A DNA stretch of 5,898 bases. Origin: Zoogloea sp. GTDB lineage: Bacteria > Pseudomonadota > Gammaproteobacteria > Burkholderiales > Rhodocyclaceae. A program made the position numbers and the translations under genes. The stretch lies in contig JAEUNV010000414.1 of the NCBI GenBank assembly GCA_016790385.1, positions 1 through 5,898 on the forward strand, given 5' to 3'. Shown here piece by piece: positions 1 through 5,898 of the stretch; the first letter of the stretch is position 1, and every line of letters starts with the position of its first letter. The notes under the pieces were generated by a model that searched no databases, was not told where the DNA came from, and saw only the letters and a list, made by a program, of their open reading frames with translations.

Positions 1-530
1 CCGTATTCGGTGGGAATGATCATGCCCAGGAAGCCATTGTCACGGATGTAACGCCACACGGCCTCGGGCATGTCCTGGGCCTGGGTGCATTCCCAGTCCT
101 GGGTCAGGCGGCACAGTTCGCTGGTCTCCACGTCCAGAAAGCGCTGCTCCTCGGGCGTCAGGCGCGGGGCCGGGTAGGCCAGCAGCGTGTTCCAGTCGGG
201 CCTGCCGCTGAAAAGCTGCCCTTCCCACCACACGGTACCCGCTTCCAGCGCGTCCTTCTCGGTCTGGGACATGGACGGGAGTGCCTTGCGGAATGCCCTG
301 AAGATGCCCGCCGTCACCAGCCCGCGCCGGATGCCCGGCACTCCGAACACCGCCCCCACGATGGTCAGTAAAAGCAATGCGCCTATCGTCACCTGCACCG
401 ACCACCCGGCCGACCAGGCCAGTAGGGCCAGCCACACGAGTCCCGCCCCGTACCAGGCAAAAAATGGCGCTCGCCCGTAGGCGAGCGCGACCACCAAGGG
501 AGGGAGGGAAACCAGATACCAGTACGACAT
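1..530 (-). CDS. fadE: Acyl-CoA dehydrogenase FadE, N-terminal part (3' end off window)
   Basis: Only the first 176 codons are present; the gene runs off the left edge without a stop. FadE catalyses the first, FAD-dependent step of fatty acid beta-oxidation, acyl-CoA to trans-2-enoyl-CoA. The start ATG at 530 follows a good GGAGA ribosome site. Residues 3-19, 23-43 and 45-64 are hydrophobic, giving two or three membrane segments as in long (about 800 aa) proteobacterial FadE and unlike short soluble acyl-CoA dehydrogenases. Then come recognisable family blocks: FRKALPSMSQTEKDALEAGT (about 80-99), WWEGQLFSGRPDW (101-113), RLTPEEQRFLD (123-133), and NGFLGMIIPTEYG (165-177), the start of the acyl-CoA dehydrogenase N domain. 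The catalytic region lies outside the window. It is 74 nt downstream of the TetR gene on the same strand, with no terminator or clear promoter between them, so it is probably co-transcribed. The assignment is firm from motifs, although the active site cannot be checked. Confidence 0.92.
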   Translation of the reverse strand, partial: MSYWYLVSLPPLVVALAYGRAPFFAWYGAGLVWLALLAWSAGWSVQVTIGALLLLTIVGAVFGVPGIRRGLVTAGIFRAFRKALPSMSQTEKDALEAGTVWWEGQLFSGRPDWNTLLAYPAPRLTPEEQRFLDVETSELCRLTQDWECTQAQDMPEAVWRYIRDNGFLGMIIPTEY

Positions 531-536
531 GAGCTG

Positions 537-541
537 TCTCC
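537..541 (-). promoter_or_regulatory. Ribosome binding site of fadE
   Basis: GGAGA on the minus strand, 6 nt before the ATG at 530. It supports that start over the overlapping ATG at 543, which opens a different frame. Confidence 0.7.
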
Positions 542-604
542 ATTTACTCGGCGCCGTCTTTGCAGCGCGCTGTTGTGAATGCGTTGCCTATTCCCGACAC
601 AGAC

Positions 605-1273
605 TTAGTTGAGCGGGCTGAACTCGGCCAACGGGGCACGCAGACCACCCAGCAGAAAGCTCATCAAGCGCGGTGCCAGCCGCGACGGGTTCTCGTCGTT
701 AAACTTGCCAGTGACCAGTTGCAGCGCATCGGTGCCGGCAATGGCGTAAGACATGGCCCCCATCATGAAATGGAAGCGCCACAGGATTTCATTGCGATCC
801 ACCTCCGGCAGCGCGCGATACAGCGCTGTCAGAAATCGCTCGACGCACTCGGCGTACTCTTCGGCCAGAAACTTCCGTACAAACTCATTGGGCTCGGTGT
901 AGGTGCGCCCCAGCAGACACATGAAGGTGTGTCCGCCCCCCTCCACGTCCGCGGCCATACGCAGAGCCGTACCGAAAAAGGCATCGACGATGCGGCTCGG
1001 TTTGAGCGGTGAGCCCGCAGCCTCCGCTTCAAGCTGGGCGAGCGCCGCCAGACGGGACTGATTCAGATGGGTCAGCCGCCGCCGGAAAACCTCCTGGATG
1101 AGCAGCTCTTTGGTCCCGAAGTGATAGTTCACCGCGGCCAGATTGACGCCGGCCTGACTGGTGATCATGCGCATCGACGTTCCGTCGAAACCGTGCTCCA
1201 TGAACAAACGCTCCCCCGCATCAAGGATGCGGCTACGGGTGTCGCCTGCGGTCTTGCCGGGAGCTTGACTCAT
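605..1273 (-). CDS. TetR-family transcriptional regulator, PsrA-like (fatty acid degradation)
   Basis: A 222-residue DNA-binding repressor. The TetR N domain spans about residues 11-60: TRSRILDAGERLFMEHGF, then a helix-turn-helix with TSMRMITSQAGVNLAAVNYH followed by FGTKELLIQEVF. The segment AGVNLAAVNYHFG matches PsrA-type regulators, and the C-terminal ligand domain has blocks of the same flavour (FMCLLGRTYTEPNEFVRKFL at 117-136, ILWRFHFMMGAMSYAIAG at 163-180). In Pseudomonas, PsrA binds long-chain fatty acids and controls beta-oxidation genes and itself; transfer of that role here is inference, supported by fadE downstream and a matching operator upstream. I chose the ATG at 1273 because it has AAGGAGG 6 nt upstream. 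The longer ORF from 1360 would begin inside the -10 box and adds an unconserved arginine-rich leader. The stop is TAA at 605-607. TetR family is certain; the PsrA subgroup is likely. Confidence 0.92.
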   Translation of the reverse strand: MSQAPGKTAGDTRSRILDAGERLFMEHGFDGTSMRMITSQAGVNLAAVNYHFGTKELLIQEVFRRRLTHLNQSRLAALAQLEAEAAGSPLKPSRIVDAFFGTALRMAADVEGGGHTFMCLLGRTYTEPNEFVRKFLAEEYAECVERFLTALYRALPEVDRNEILWRFHFMMGAMSYAIAGTDALQLVTGKFNDENPSRLAPRLMSFLLGGLRAPLAEFSPLN

Positions 1274-1279
1274 GCTGCG

Positions 1280-1286
1280 CCTCCTT
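1280..1286 (-). promoter_or_regulatory. Ribosome binding site of the TetR gene
   Basis: AAGGAGG on the minus strand, 6 nt before the ATG at 1273. It is a near-perfect Shine-Dalgarno sequence and decides the start codon in favour of the 222-residue protein. Confidence 0.85.
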
Positions 1287-1338
1287 GTCTGGGTAGGTGT
1301 CCGCGGCTTACCGGCAACCCGGCCTGACCACGAAACCA

Positions 1339-1356
1339 TTAAAACGTTTGTTTGAA
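1339..1356. promoter_or_regulatory. Putative PsrA/TetR-type operator
   Basis: An 18-bp imperfect palindrome, TTAAAACGTTTGTTTGAA, reads as AAAAC-N4-GTTTG with TT/AA flanks. The reported PsrA consensus is (G/C)AAAC-N2-4-GTTT(G/C), so only one outer position deviates. It overlaps the end of the -10 box and the predicted start point of the TetR gene, where bound repressor would block RNA polymerase. Binding by the adjacent regulator, hence autorepression and control of fadE by read-through, is inference. Confidence 0.65.
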
Positions 1357-1383
1357 TCATACATTGGATTTATTTCGTGTCAA
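1356..1383 (-). promoter_or_regulatory. Sigma70-type promoter of the TetR-fadE unit
   Basis: On the minus strand a perfect -35 TTGACA (1383-1378) is followed, after 16 nt, by TATGAT (1361-1356), five of six matches to the -10 consensus. Transcription would start near 1349, giving a leader of about 75 nt before the TetR ATG. The region is locally AT-rich in an otherwise GC-rich window. The last -10 base and the predicted start point lie under the palindrome at 1339-1356. Confidence 0.75.
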
Positions 1384-1428
1384 TGCATCCGTTCGAGCAC
1401 GCGCACGGAAGGTCGTCTCGTAACAGCA

Positions 1429-1453
1429 GAACCGCGGCCGCGGCTGGCGGTTC
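1429..1453. repeat. Nested inverted repeat upstream of the GGDEF-EAL gene
   Basis: Perfect 7-bp arms, GAACCGC (1429-1435) and GCGGTTC (1447-1453), flank an 11-nt centre that itself contains the 8-bp palindrome GCCGCGGC (1437-1444). A perfect 12-bp palindrome, CCGCGGCCGCGG, also spans 1432-1443. The element ends 63 nt before the ATG at 1517. It could be a protein-binding site or an RNA hairpin in the leader; no T-tract follows, so it is not an intrinsic terminator. Confidence 0.4.
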
Positions 1454-1516
1454 AAGACGGGGGGCGCCAAGCCGATAAGACTTCATCCGAAAACCTGGAC
1501 TCGCCCTCTCCAACCC

Positions 1517-3424
1517 ATGAAGCCTCACCCCGACAAGGACGAGACGCCCCCCGCTCCGTCGACTGAACGGCGGTGCCGCCTTTTTTTGGGCTTCGTTTCG
1601 TTGAGTCTTGCCCTGATGGTTGCCGGGGCATTGGCGTTCGTCGCAAACGACAAGGATCTGCCGCCTTACTCCGCGTTTGTGGGCGCCGGCGTGGGGCTGA
1701 CACTCATCGCCTGCCTCTGCGAGATTGCACGCCTGCGGCGCATCACGCGGGCCCATGCCCTGGCCATGGTCGGCACCAACGACGGGATGTGGGAATGGGA
1801 TCCGGTGAGCAAGGAGCTCAAGGTCGCACGGCGCTTGTCCAGCATCCTGGGCTACGCCGATGATTTCCTGAACGATTCGGAACAATGGACGCGCCTCATC
1901 CACCCCGATGACCGGGCGCGCTATCACGAGGCGGTGGCCAACCACCTCAAGGGCATCACGCCCCATTTCTATCATGAGTACCGCGTGCAGGCGGCCGATG
2001 GCGCTTACCGCTGGCTGGCGGCCCGTGGCGTCGCCCAGCGGGACAGGCGCGGCGTGGCGCGCCTGATGGCCGGCTCCATCACCGACATCTCGGAACGCCG
2101 GGCCGATGAGGCGCGCATTCGTTACCTCGCGCAGCACGACCCCCTCACCGGGCTGCCCAACCGCAGCCAGTTGATGGAACAGGTTCCACGCCTGATCGCA
2201 CGAGCGGCCGGGCGGAGCGACATGCTGGGGGTGTTGTTCATCAATCTGGACCGCTTCAAGACGATCAATGACGCAATGGGGCACTCGGTTGGCGACTTGA
2301 TGCTCAAGAGCGTGGCCCGCCGCATCACCGAAGCCCTGCGCCCCCTTGACCAGGTCTATCGTCAGGGTGGCGACGAGTTCATTGCGGTACTGCCGGAGAT
2401 CTCCGGGGCGGGGGATGCGGGCCATGTGGCCGAACGCATCCTCGAAGCCATCACTCGCCCGATCCACGAAGCGGGGCTTGATCTGCACACCGCGGCAACC
2501 ATCGGCATCGCATTATTTCCCGGTGACGGCGCCGATGCGGAAACACTCCTGCGCAATGCCGACACCGCCATGTATGCAGCCAAAGCCCGGGGCGGCTCAA
2601 GCTGCCATTTCTTTTCCGAGCAGATGAACGAACGCCTGCAACGTCGGGTGGCCCTTGAGGCCGCCCTGCGCAACGCCGTCAGCGCCGGACAGATGGAACT
2701 GCACTACCAGCCCCAGGTGAACGTGGCTGACGGACGCATCGTCGGCGCGGAGGCGCTGCTGCGCTGGCGCCACGAAGGGCGCCTGATCCCTCCCGACCAT
2801 TTCATTCCGGTCGCCGAGGAAACAGGCATGATCCACACCATCGGCGAATGGGTGCTGGATACCGCCATATCCCAGGCCGCACGCTGGCACGCCGACTGCG
2901 CCAGCGCGCCACGACTCGCCATCAACCTGTCCCCACGTCAGTTCTGGCACAGTGGTCTGGCGCGGGGCATCATCCAGCGCCTGCAGGGCCACCGCCTGCC
3001 CGCGGAAAGCATCGAACTGGAAGTCACCGAATCCGTCCTCATCCAACCCGAGGGGCCTGCGATCGGCGAGTTGCGCGCCCTCCGTCAGCACGGCCTGCAC
3101 CTCGCCCTGGACGATTTCGGTACGGGCTACTCTTCCCTCTCATATTTGCGCAACCTCCCCGTCAACCGCCTGAAGATCGACAAATCCTTCATCTTCCCCC
3201 TTGCGGGGCAACGGGCCGAGAACCCCCAGGATGCCGCTGCGATTGTTCGCGCCATCATTGCCATGGCCCACAGCCTGTCCCTGTCGGTGGTGGCGGAGGG
3301 AGTGGAAACGGCCGCCCATCTTCACACCCTCAAGGTGATGGGTTGCGACCTGTATCAGGGATACCTGCTCAGCCCGGCCCTGCCCGCCGACCAGTTCGCC
3401 GCGAACTTTCTGCGGCCCGCCTGA
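1517..3424 (+). CDS. Membrane-anchored PAS-GGDEF-EAL protein (cyclic di-GMP synthase/phosphodiesterase)
   Basis: A 635-residue bifunctional-type c-di-GMP enzyme. Two hydrophobic segments (about 22-43 and 51-70) with a short loop form an N-terminal hairpin anchor; a PAS domain with PAC tail (about 80-195, WEWDPVSKEL and GSITDISERR) follows. The GGDEF domain (about 200-365) has D245, N251 and D260, an intact GGDEF signature at 284-288, and an RxxD inhibitory site (R275, D278) five residues upstream. The EAL domain (about 372-632) keeps E412 of EALLRW, N470, E502/E505 of LEVTES, D532-D533 of DDFGTGYSS, K553, E594 and Q614, the set expected for an active phosphodiesterase. Either or both activities may operate, with PAS and membrane parts sensing an unknown signal. 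ATG 1517 is the only start found upstream of the first membrane segment, but it has no clear Shine-Dalgarno sequence. The gene is divergent from the TetR gene; no convincing promoter was found. A terminator-like element lies in codons 18-24. Confidence 0.95.
   Translation: MKPHPDKDETPPAPSTERRCRLFLGFVSLSLALMVAGALAFVANDKDLPPYSAFVGAGVGLTLIACLCEIARLRRITRAHALAMVGTNDGMWEWDPVSKELKVARRLSSILGYADDFLNDSEQWTRLIHPDDRARYHEAVANHLKGITPHFYHEYRVQAADGAYRWLAARGVAQRDRRGVARLMAGSITDISERRADEARIRYLAQHDPLTGLPNRSQLMEQVPRLIARAAGRSDMLGVLFINLDRFKTINDAMGHSVGDLMLKSVARRITEALRPLDQVYRQGGDEFIAVLPEISGAGDAGHVAERILEAITRPIHEAGLDLHTAATIGIALFPGDGADAETLLRNADTAMYAAKARGGSSCHFFSEQMNERLQRRVALEAALRNAVSAGQMELHYQPQVNVADGRIVGAEALLRWRHEGRLIPPDHFIPVAEETGMIHTIGEWVLDTAISQAARWHADCASAPRLAINLSPRQFWHSGLARGIIQRLQGHRLPAESIELEVTESVLIQPEGPAIGELRALRQHGLHLALDDFGTGYSSLSYLRNLPVNRLKIDKSFIFPLAGQRAENPQDAAAIVRAIIAMAHSLSLSVVAEGVETAAHLHTLKVMGCDLYQGYLLSPALPADQFAANFLRPA
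1569..1587 (+). other. Terminator-like hairpin plus T7 run inside the GGDEF-EAL coding start
   Basis: GGCGG (1569-1573) can pair with CCGCC (1576-1580); in practice four G-C pairs around a GUGC tetraloop. Seven consecutive T residues (1581-1587) follow immediately. This is the layout of an intrinsic terminator, but the stem is short and it sits within codons 18-24, just before the first membrane segment. It may act as an early attenuator or pause, or may be accidental. Confidence 0.3.
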
Positions 3425-3461
3425 CACCGCCGGTGCCTCCCTGACGGGGGCTGAAAAACCC

Positions 3462-3485
3462 GCCCGTAAGCGGTACGCTGCGGGC
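3462..3485 (+). other. Interrupted hairpin in the GGDEF-EAL to pepD gap
   Basis: GCCCG (3462-3466) pairs with CGGGC (3481-3485) and, inside it, AGCG (3469-3472) with CGCT (3476-3479) around a 3-nt loop, with a small asymmetric internal bulge. No T-tract follows, so it is not a canonical intrinsic terminator. It lies in the 87-nt gap between the GGDEF-EAL stop and the pepD start. A weak promoter-like pair, CTGAAA (3451-3456) and TACGCT (3474-3479) at 17-nt spacing, overlaps it and may drive pepD. Confidence 0.25.
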
Positions 3486-3511
3486 AAGCCCCTTCATGCG
3501 ATCCCGAACCC

Positions 3512-4978
3512 ATGCCTCACTCCGACGCCCTCCTCGCCAATCTTCAACCGGCTGCCGTATGGCAGCACTTCGCCACACTGTGCCGCATCCCACGTCCGTC
3601 CAAGGCCGAAGGCGCCGTGCGGGACGCCCTCCAGACCTGGGCCCATGGGCGCGGACTGGCCACACAGGTGGATGACGCCGGCAACCTGATCATCCGCAAA
3701 CCGGCCCGGCCGGGCTACGAACACGCACCGGGCGTGGTGCTGCAGGGCCATCTGGACATGGTGTGTCAGGCCAACAGCGGCACCACCCACGACTTCACCC
3801 GCGACCCGATCCGCCCGACCCTGCACGACGGCTGGCTGGTTGCCGCCGACACCACCCTGGGCGCCGACAACGGCATCGGTGTGGCCCTGATCCTCGCTGC
3901 ACTGGATGACGACACCCTGGCCCACGGCCCCCTCGAAGCTCTGCTCACCGTGGACGAGGAAGCCGGTATGGGCGGCGCCCAGGGGTTGCAACCCGGCACC
4001 CTCCGAGGGCGCCTGATGCTCAACCTGGATACGGAGGATTGGGGCGAGTTCTACCTGGGCTGTGCCGGCGGCGTGGACGTGAATGTAAGCCGCCCCGGCA
4101 CGCCGGCCGCGCTGCCCGCGGGCTGGGAGACCTGGACGCTGACCCTCGCCGGCCTGCGCGGCGGGCACTCGGGGGTGAACATCCACGAAGAACGGGGCAA
4201 TGCCATCAAGCTGCTGGTGCGGGCGCTGCGCGGCCTGGAGCGTACCCACACCCTGCGCCTCGCCAGCCTTGCGGGCGGCACCGCGCGTAATGCCCTGCCC
4301 CGCGAAGCCCGCGCCACCGTGGCCCTGCCGGCCGGTCAGCGCAGCACCTTGGAGGCCGCCCTCGCCGCCGCCCAGGTCGAGCTGCGCGAGTCCCTGCGCG
4401 GCGTGGACGAAGGCGTGACCCTGACGCTCGCCACCGCCACCGCCAGCGAACTCATGAGCAGCGCCGACCAGTCCCTGTGGCTGGCCTCCCTGCATGCCGC
4501 CCCCCACGGCGTGCACCGGCGCAGCCTGAGCGTGCCCGGAGTGGTCGAGACCTCCAACAACCTCGGTGTGGTGGACCTCAGCCCCCGCTCAGGCAGCTGC
4601 AACTTCATGGTCCGCTCCCTGCTCGACAGCGGCAGCGCGGCCCTCGCCGACGAGATCGTCAGCCTGTTCGCCCTGTCCGGTACCACGGCCGAGCTCTCCG
4701 GCCACTACCCCGGCTGGGCTCCCAATCCGGCCTCGCCCCTGTTGGCCCGCTGCCAGCGGGTATTCGCCCGGGATTTCGGGCAAGTCTCCCGCGTCAAGGT
4801 GATCCATGCCGGCCTGGAGTGCGGCATCATCGGCGCCAGCCATCCCGGCATGGACATCGTCTCCTTCGGCCCCACCATTCGCGGCGCCCACGCCCCGGGT
4901 GAGCGGGTGGAGATTGCCTCGGTGGACAAGGCGTGGCAGCTGCTGCGCGCGATCCTCGCCGACATCGCCACAGGCTGA
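3512..4978 (+). CDS. pepD: Aminoacyl-histidine dipeptidase (Xaa-His dipeptidase, M20 family)
   Basis: A 488-residue cytosolic zinc peptidase of the PepD type (Escherichia coli PepD is 485 aa), which cleaves Xaa-His dipeptides such as carnosine and a range of other dipeptides. The M20 catalytic set is intact and in nearly the same positions as in E. coli: VLQGHLDMV gives H80 and D82; TTLGADNGIG gives the bridging D119; TVDEEAGM gives E149 and E150; NLDTEDWGE gives D173; and RGAHAPGE gives H460. The lid-domain block GLRGGHSGVNIHEERGNAIK (214-233) and IHAGLECGII (431-440) are also typical. There is no signal peptide. ATG 3512 opens 87 nt after the GGDEF-EAL stop, has no visible Shine-Dalgarno sequence and no in-frame alternative nearby; start length agrees well with the family. 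The next gene begins 6 nt after its stop, so the two probably share a transcript. Confidence 0.96.
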   Translation: MPHSDALLANLQPAAVWQHFATLCRIPRPSKAEGAVRDALQTWAHGRGLATQVDDAGNLIIRKPARPGYEHAPGVVLQGHLDMVCQANSGTTHDFTRDPIRPTLHDGWLVAADTTLGADNGIGVALILAALDDDTLAHGPLEALLTVDEEAGMGGAQGLQPGTLRGRLMLNLDTEDWGEFYLGCAGGVDVNVSRPGTPAALPAGWETWTLTLAGLRGGHSGVNIHEERGNAIKLLVRALRGLERTHTLRLASLAGGTARNALPREARATVALPAGQRSTLEAALAAAQVELRESLRGVDEGVTLTLATATASELMSSADQSLWLASLHAAPHGVHRRSLSVPGVVETSNNLGVVDLSPRSGSCNFMVRSLLDSGSAALADEIVSLFALSGTTAELSGHYPGWAPNPASPLLARCQRVFARDFGQVSRVKVIHAGLECGIIGASHPGMDIVSFGPTIRGAHAPGERVEIASVDKAWQLLRAILADIATG

Positions 4979-4984
4979 GCGTGC

Positions 4985-5898
4985 ATGCGCAGCACAGTCA
5001 GGCAGTCCGCTCTCCTTACCTGCTTCGATTGCGTGCCGGCCACTCGTCACCGCCCCTTCCTCCTCCTTGCCCTGGCCATCGCCCTTGTGAGCGCCAGCGC
5101 AGGCGACGCCCTCGCCACCCGCGGCAGCCGTTACATCACCTCCGGCTTGTGTGGCAGCGTGCCCGCCGTGGCGCTCCGGGTTGCAAAGGGATTCTGCGTC
5201 GGTCTGGCGGCCACCGGGCTGGGCTTGCCTCGGGGAGTACTGCCCCTGGCGGACGGCCGCGTGCTGGTCACCGATCTGGGCCGCTGGGACGCCGCCACCG
5301 GACGACTGCTGATACTGATCCCGAAACCTGGAAGCTACGAATCACGCCCAATACTGAAGGGGCTGGACCGCCCCCATGGCCTGCAAACGGGGCCGGATGG
5401 TCAGGTGTACCTGGCCGAGGCCGGCCGCATCCTGCGGGTGAACCTCGAACGCTCCCCACCCACCGCCACCCCGGTGATTACCGGCCTGCCCAACGGGGGA
5501 AGGCACCCGCTCAAGCAATTTGTGTTTGGCCCGGACGGCGCCATCTACGTGAATGTAGGCGCCAGCACAGACCACTGTGAAGACGCGCCCTCCCCCCGCG
5601 GCATGCACTGCCCCGAAGCCGAGCGCGAGGCCCCTGGCGCCGCCATCTGGCGCTATGCACTGGCGAACGGCAAGTGGGTGGGCGCGCCCTTTGCCCGCGG
5701 GCTGCGCAACGCCATGGCGCTGGCTTTTGCGCCCGACGGAAGCCTGTGGCAGGCCGAAAACAGCCGGGATACCCTGCCCGACGGCGGCGACTCCGAGACC
5801 CTGCCGCACGATGAACTGAACCGGATTCGCCCGGGCGCGCACTACGGCTGGCCCTACTGTACCGACATGGGCCGGCTCGACCCGCGCTTCGCCCCCGG
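4985..5898 (+). CDS. Exported PQQ-dependent sugar dehydrogenase-like protein (glucose/sorbosone dehydrogenase family), 3' end off window
   Basis: The first 304 codons of a beta-propeller protein of the GSDH family, open to the right edge. Such proteins usually oxidise aldoses or related compounds in the periplasm using PQQ and calcium. Visible family blocks are GLDRPHGL (126-133), GRHPLKQFVFGPDGAIYVNVG (172-192), FARGLRNAMALAFAPDG (236-252), AENSRD (257-262) and PHDELNRIRPGAHYGWPYC (274-292). By alignment from memory with soluble glucose dehydrogenase, H174 and R241-N242 correspond to its active-site His and Arg-Asn pair. An export signal is clear: RHR (21-23), FLLLALAIALV (25-35), and a likely cleavage after ASA near residue 39. 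From ATG 4985 the n-region is unusually long; GTG 5033 would give a more usual signal peptide (starting at PATRHRPF). Neither has a strong ribosome site. C198 and C209 could form a disulfide. The substrate is not determinable, and PQQ use is inferred from the family. Confidence 0.85.
   Translation, partial: MRSTVRQSALLTCFDCVPATRHRPFLLLALAIALVSASAGDALATRGSRYITSGLCGSVPAVALRVAKGFCVGLAATGLGLPRGVLPLADGRVLVTDLGRWDAATGRLLILIPKPGSYESRPILKGLDRPHGLQTGPDGQVYLAEAGRILRVNLERSPPTATPVITGLPNGGRHPLKQFVFGPDGAIYVNVGASTDHCEDAPSPRGMHCPEAEREAPGAAIWRYALANGKWVGAPFARGLRNAMALAFAPDGSLWQAENSRDTLPDGGDSETLPHDELNRIRPGAHYGWPYCTDMGRLDPRFAP

Noticed and set aside
40..543. Open frame of 167 codons on the minus strand
   Set aside because: It overlaps fadE in another frame, is rich in Gly/Arg/Pro with no family motif, and the overlapping frame from 530 encodes clear FadE blocks.
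563..572. 10-bp palindrome CAGCGCGCTG in the TetR-fadE gap as a terminator
   Set aside because: A self-complementary GC stretch with no usable loop and no T-tract on the minus strand; expected by chance at this GC content.
1274..1360. 29-codon N-terminal extension of the TetR protein from an ATG at 1360
   Set aside because: That ATG lies inside the -10 box of the predicted promoter, lacks a ribosome site, and the extension has no TetR-like sequence; the ATG at 1273 has AAGGAGG at ideal spacing.
1297..1566. 89-codon plus-strand open frame across the divergent intergenic region
   Set aside because: No ribosome site or family motif; it covers the TetR promoter and operator and runs into the GGDEF-EAL gene in a different frame.
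1370..2488. 372-codon minus-strand open frame opposite the GGDEF-EAL gene
   Set aside because: It lies antisense to a gene with unmistakable PAS and GGDEF motifs and shows only His/Gly/Arg-rich low-information sequence, typical of GC-rich shadow frames.
3425..3435. Short inverted repeat CACCG/CGGTG just after the GGDEF-EAL stop
   Set aside because: At most four pairs with a 3-nt loop and no T-run after it; too weak to call a terminator.
3494..4516. 340-codon minus-strand open frame opposite pepD
   Set aside because: Antisense to an intact pepD catalytic region; Gly/Gln/His-rich composition without recognisable domains.
4933..5580. 215-codon plus-strand open frame spanning the pepD end and the dehydrogenase
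   Set aside because: Arg/Pro-rich shadow; the alternative frame from 4985 carries a signal peptide and continuous beta-propeller motifs to the window edge.

Overview
The window is a GC-rich, almost fully coding stretch of bacterial chromosome. A long-form FadE with a hydrophobic N-terminus, a PsrA-like TetR regulator and an Escherichia-type PepD point to a gammaproteobacterium. The high GC suggests a free-living member (for example a Chromatiales or Ectothiorhodospira-like lineage), but the genus cannot be fixed from the sequence alone. There are no RNA genes, insertion sequences, CRISPR arrays, integrase genes or other signs of mobility.

Layout. Minus strand: the N-terminal 176 codons of an acyl-CoA dehydrogenase, fadE (530 back to 1, running off the left edge). 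It is preceded on the same strand by a complete TetR-family regulator (1273 back to 605), so the pair reads regulator then fadE with a 74-nt gap. The regulator has a strong sigma70-type promoter (TTGACA, 16 nt, TATGAT). An 18-bp imperfect palindrome of the PsrA operator type overlaps its -10 end and start point, which suggests autorepression. Plus strand: a membrane-anchored PAS-GGDEF-EAL protein (1517-3424) is divergent from the regulator. Next come pepD (3512-4978) and, 6 nt after it, the first 304 codons of an exported PQQ-type sugar (glucose/sorbosone) dehydrogenase-like protein (4985 to the right edge).

How the genes fit together. The left half looks like a fatty-acid-responsive beta-oxidation unit: the regulator would sense acyl ligands and control itself and probably fadE. 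The divergent c-di-GMP enzyme shares the 243-nt regulator/promoter region, which raises the possibility of a link between fatty acid status and c-di-GMP, but no convincing promoter for it could be placed. PepD and the exported dehydrogenase may be co-transcribed; their functions are not obviously related.

The largest gene-free stretch is that 243-nt divergent region (1274-1516). It holds the regulator's RBS, promoter and operator plus a nested inverted repeat nearer the GGDEF-EAL gene. I did not find a clearly undescribed system. The observations most worth checking are the PsrA-type operator, the terminator-like hairpin with a T7 run inside the start of the GGDEF-EAL gene, and a near-identical short sequence at the start codons of the GGDEF-EAL and pepD genes.
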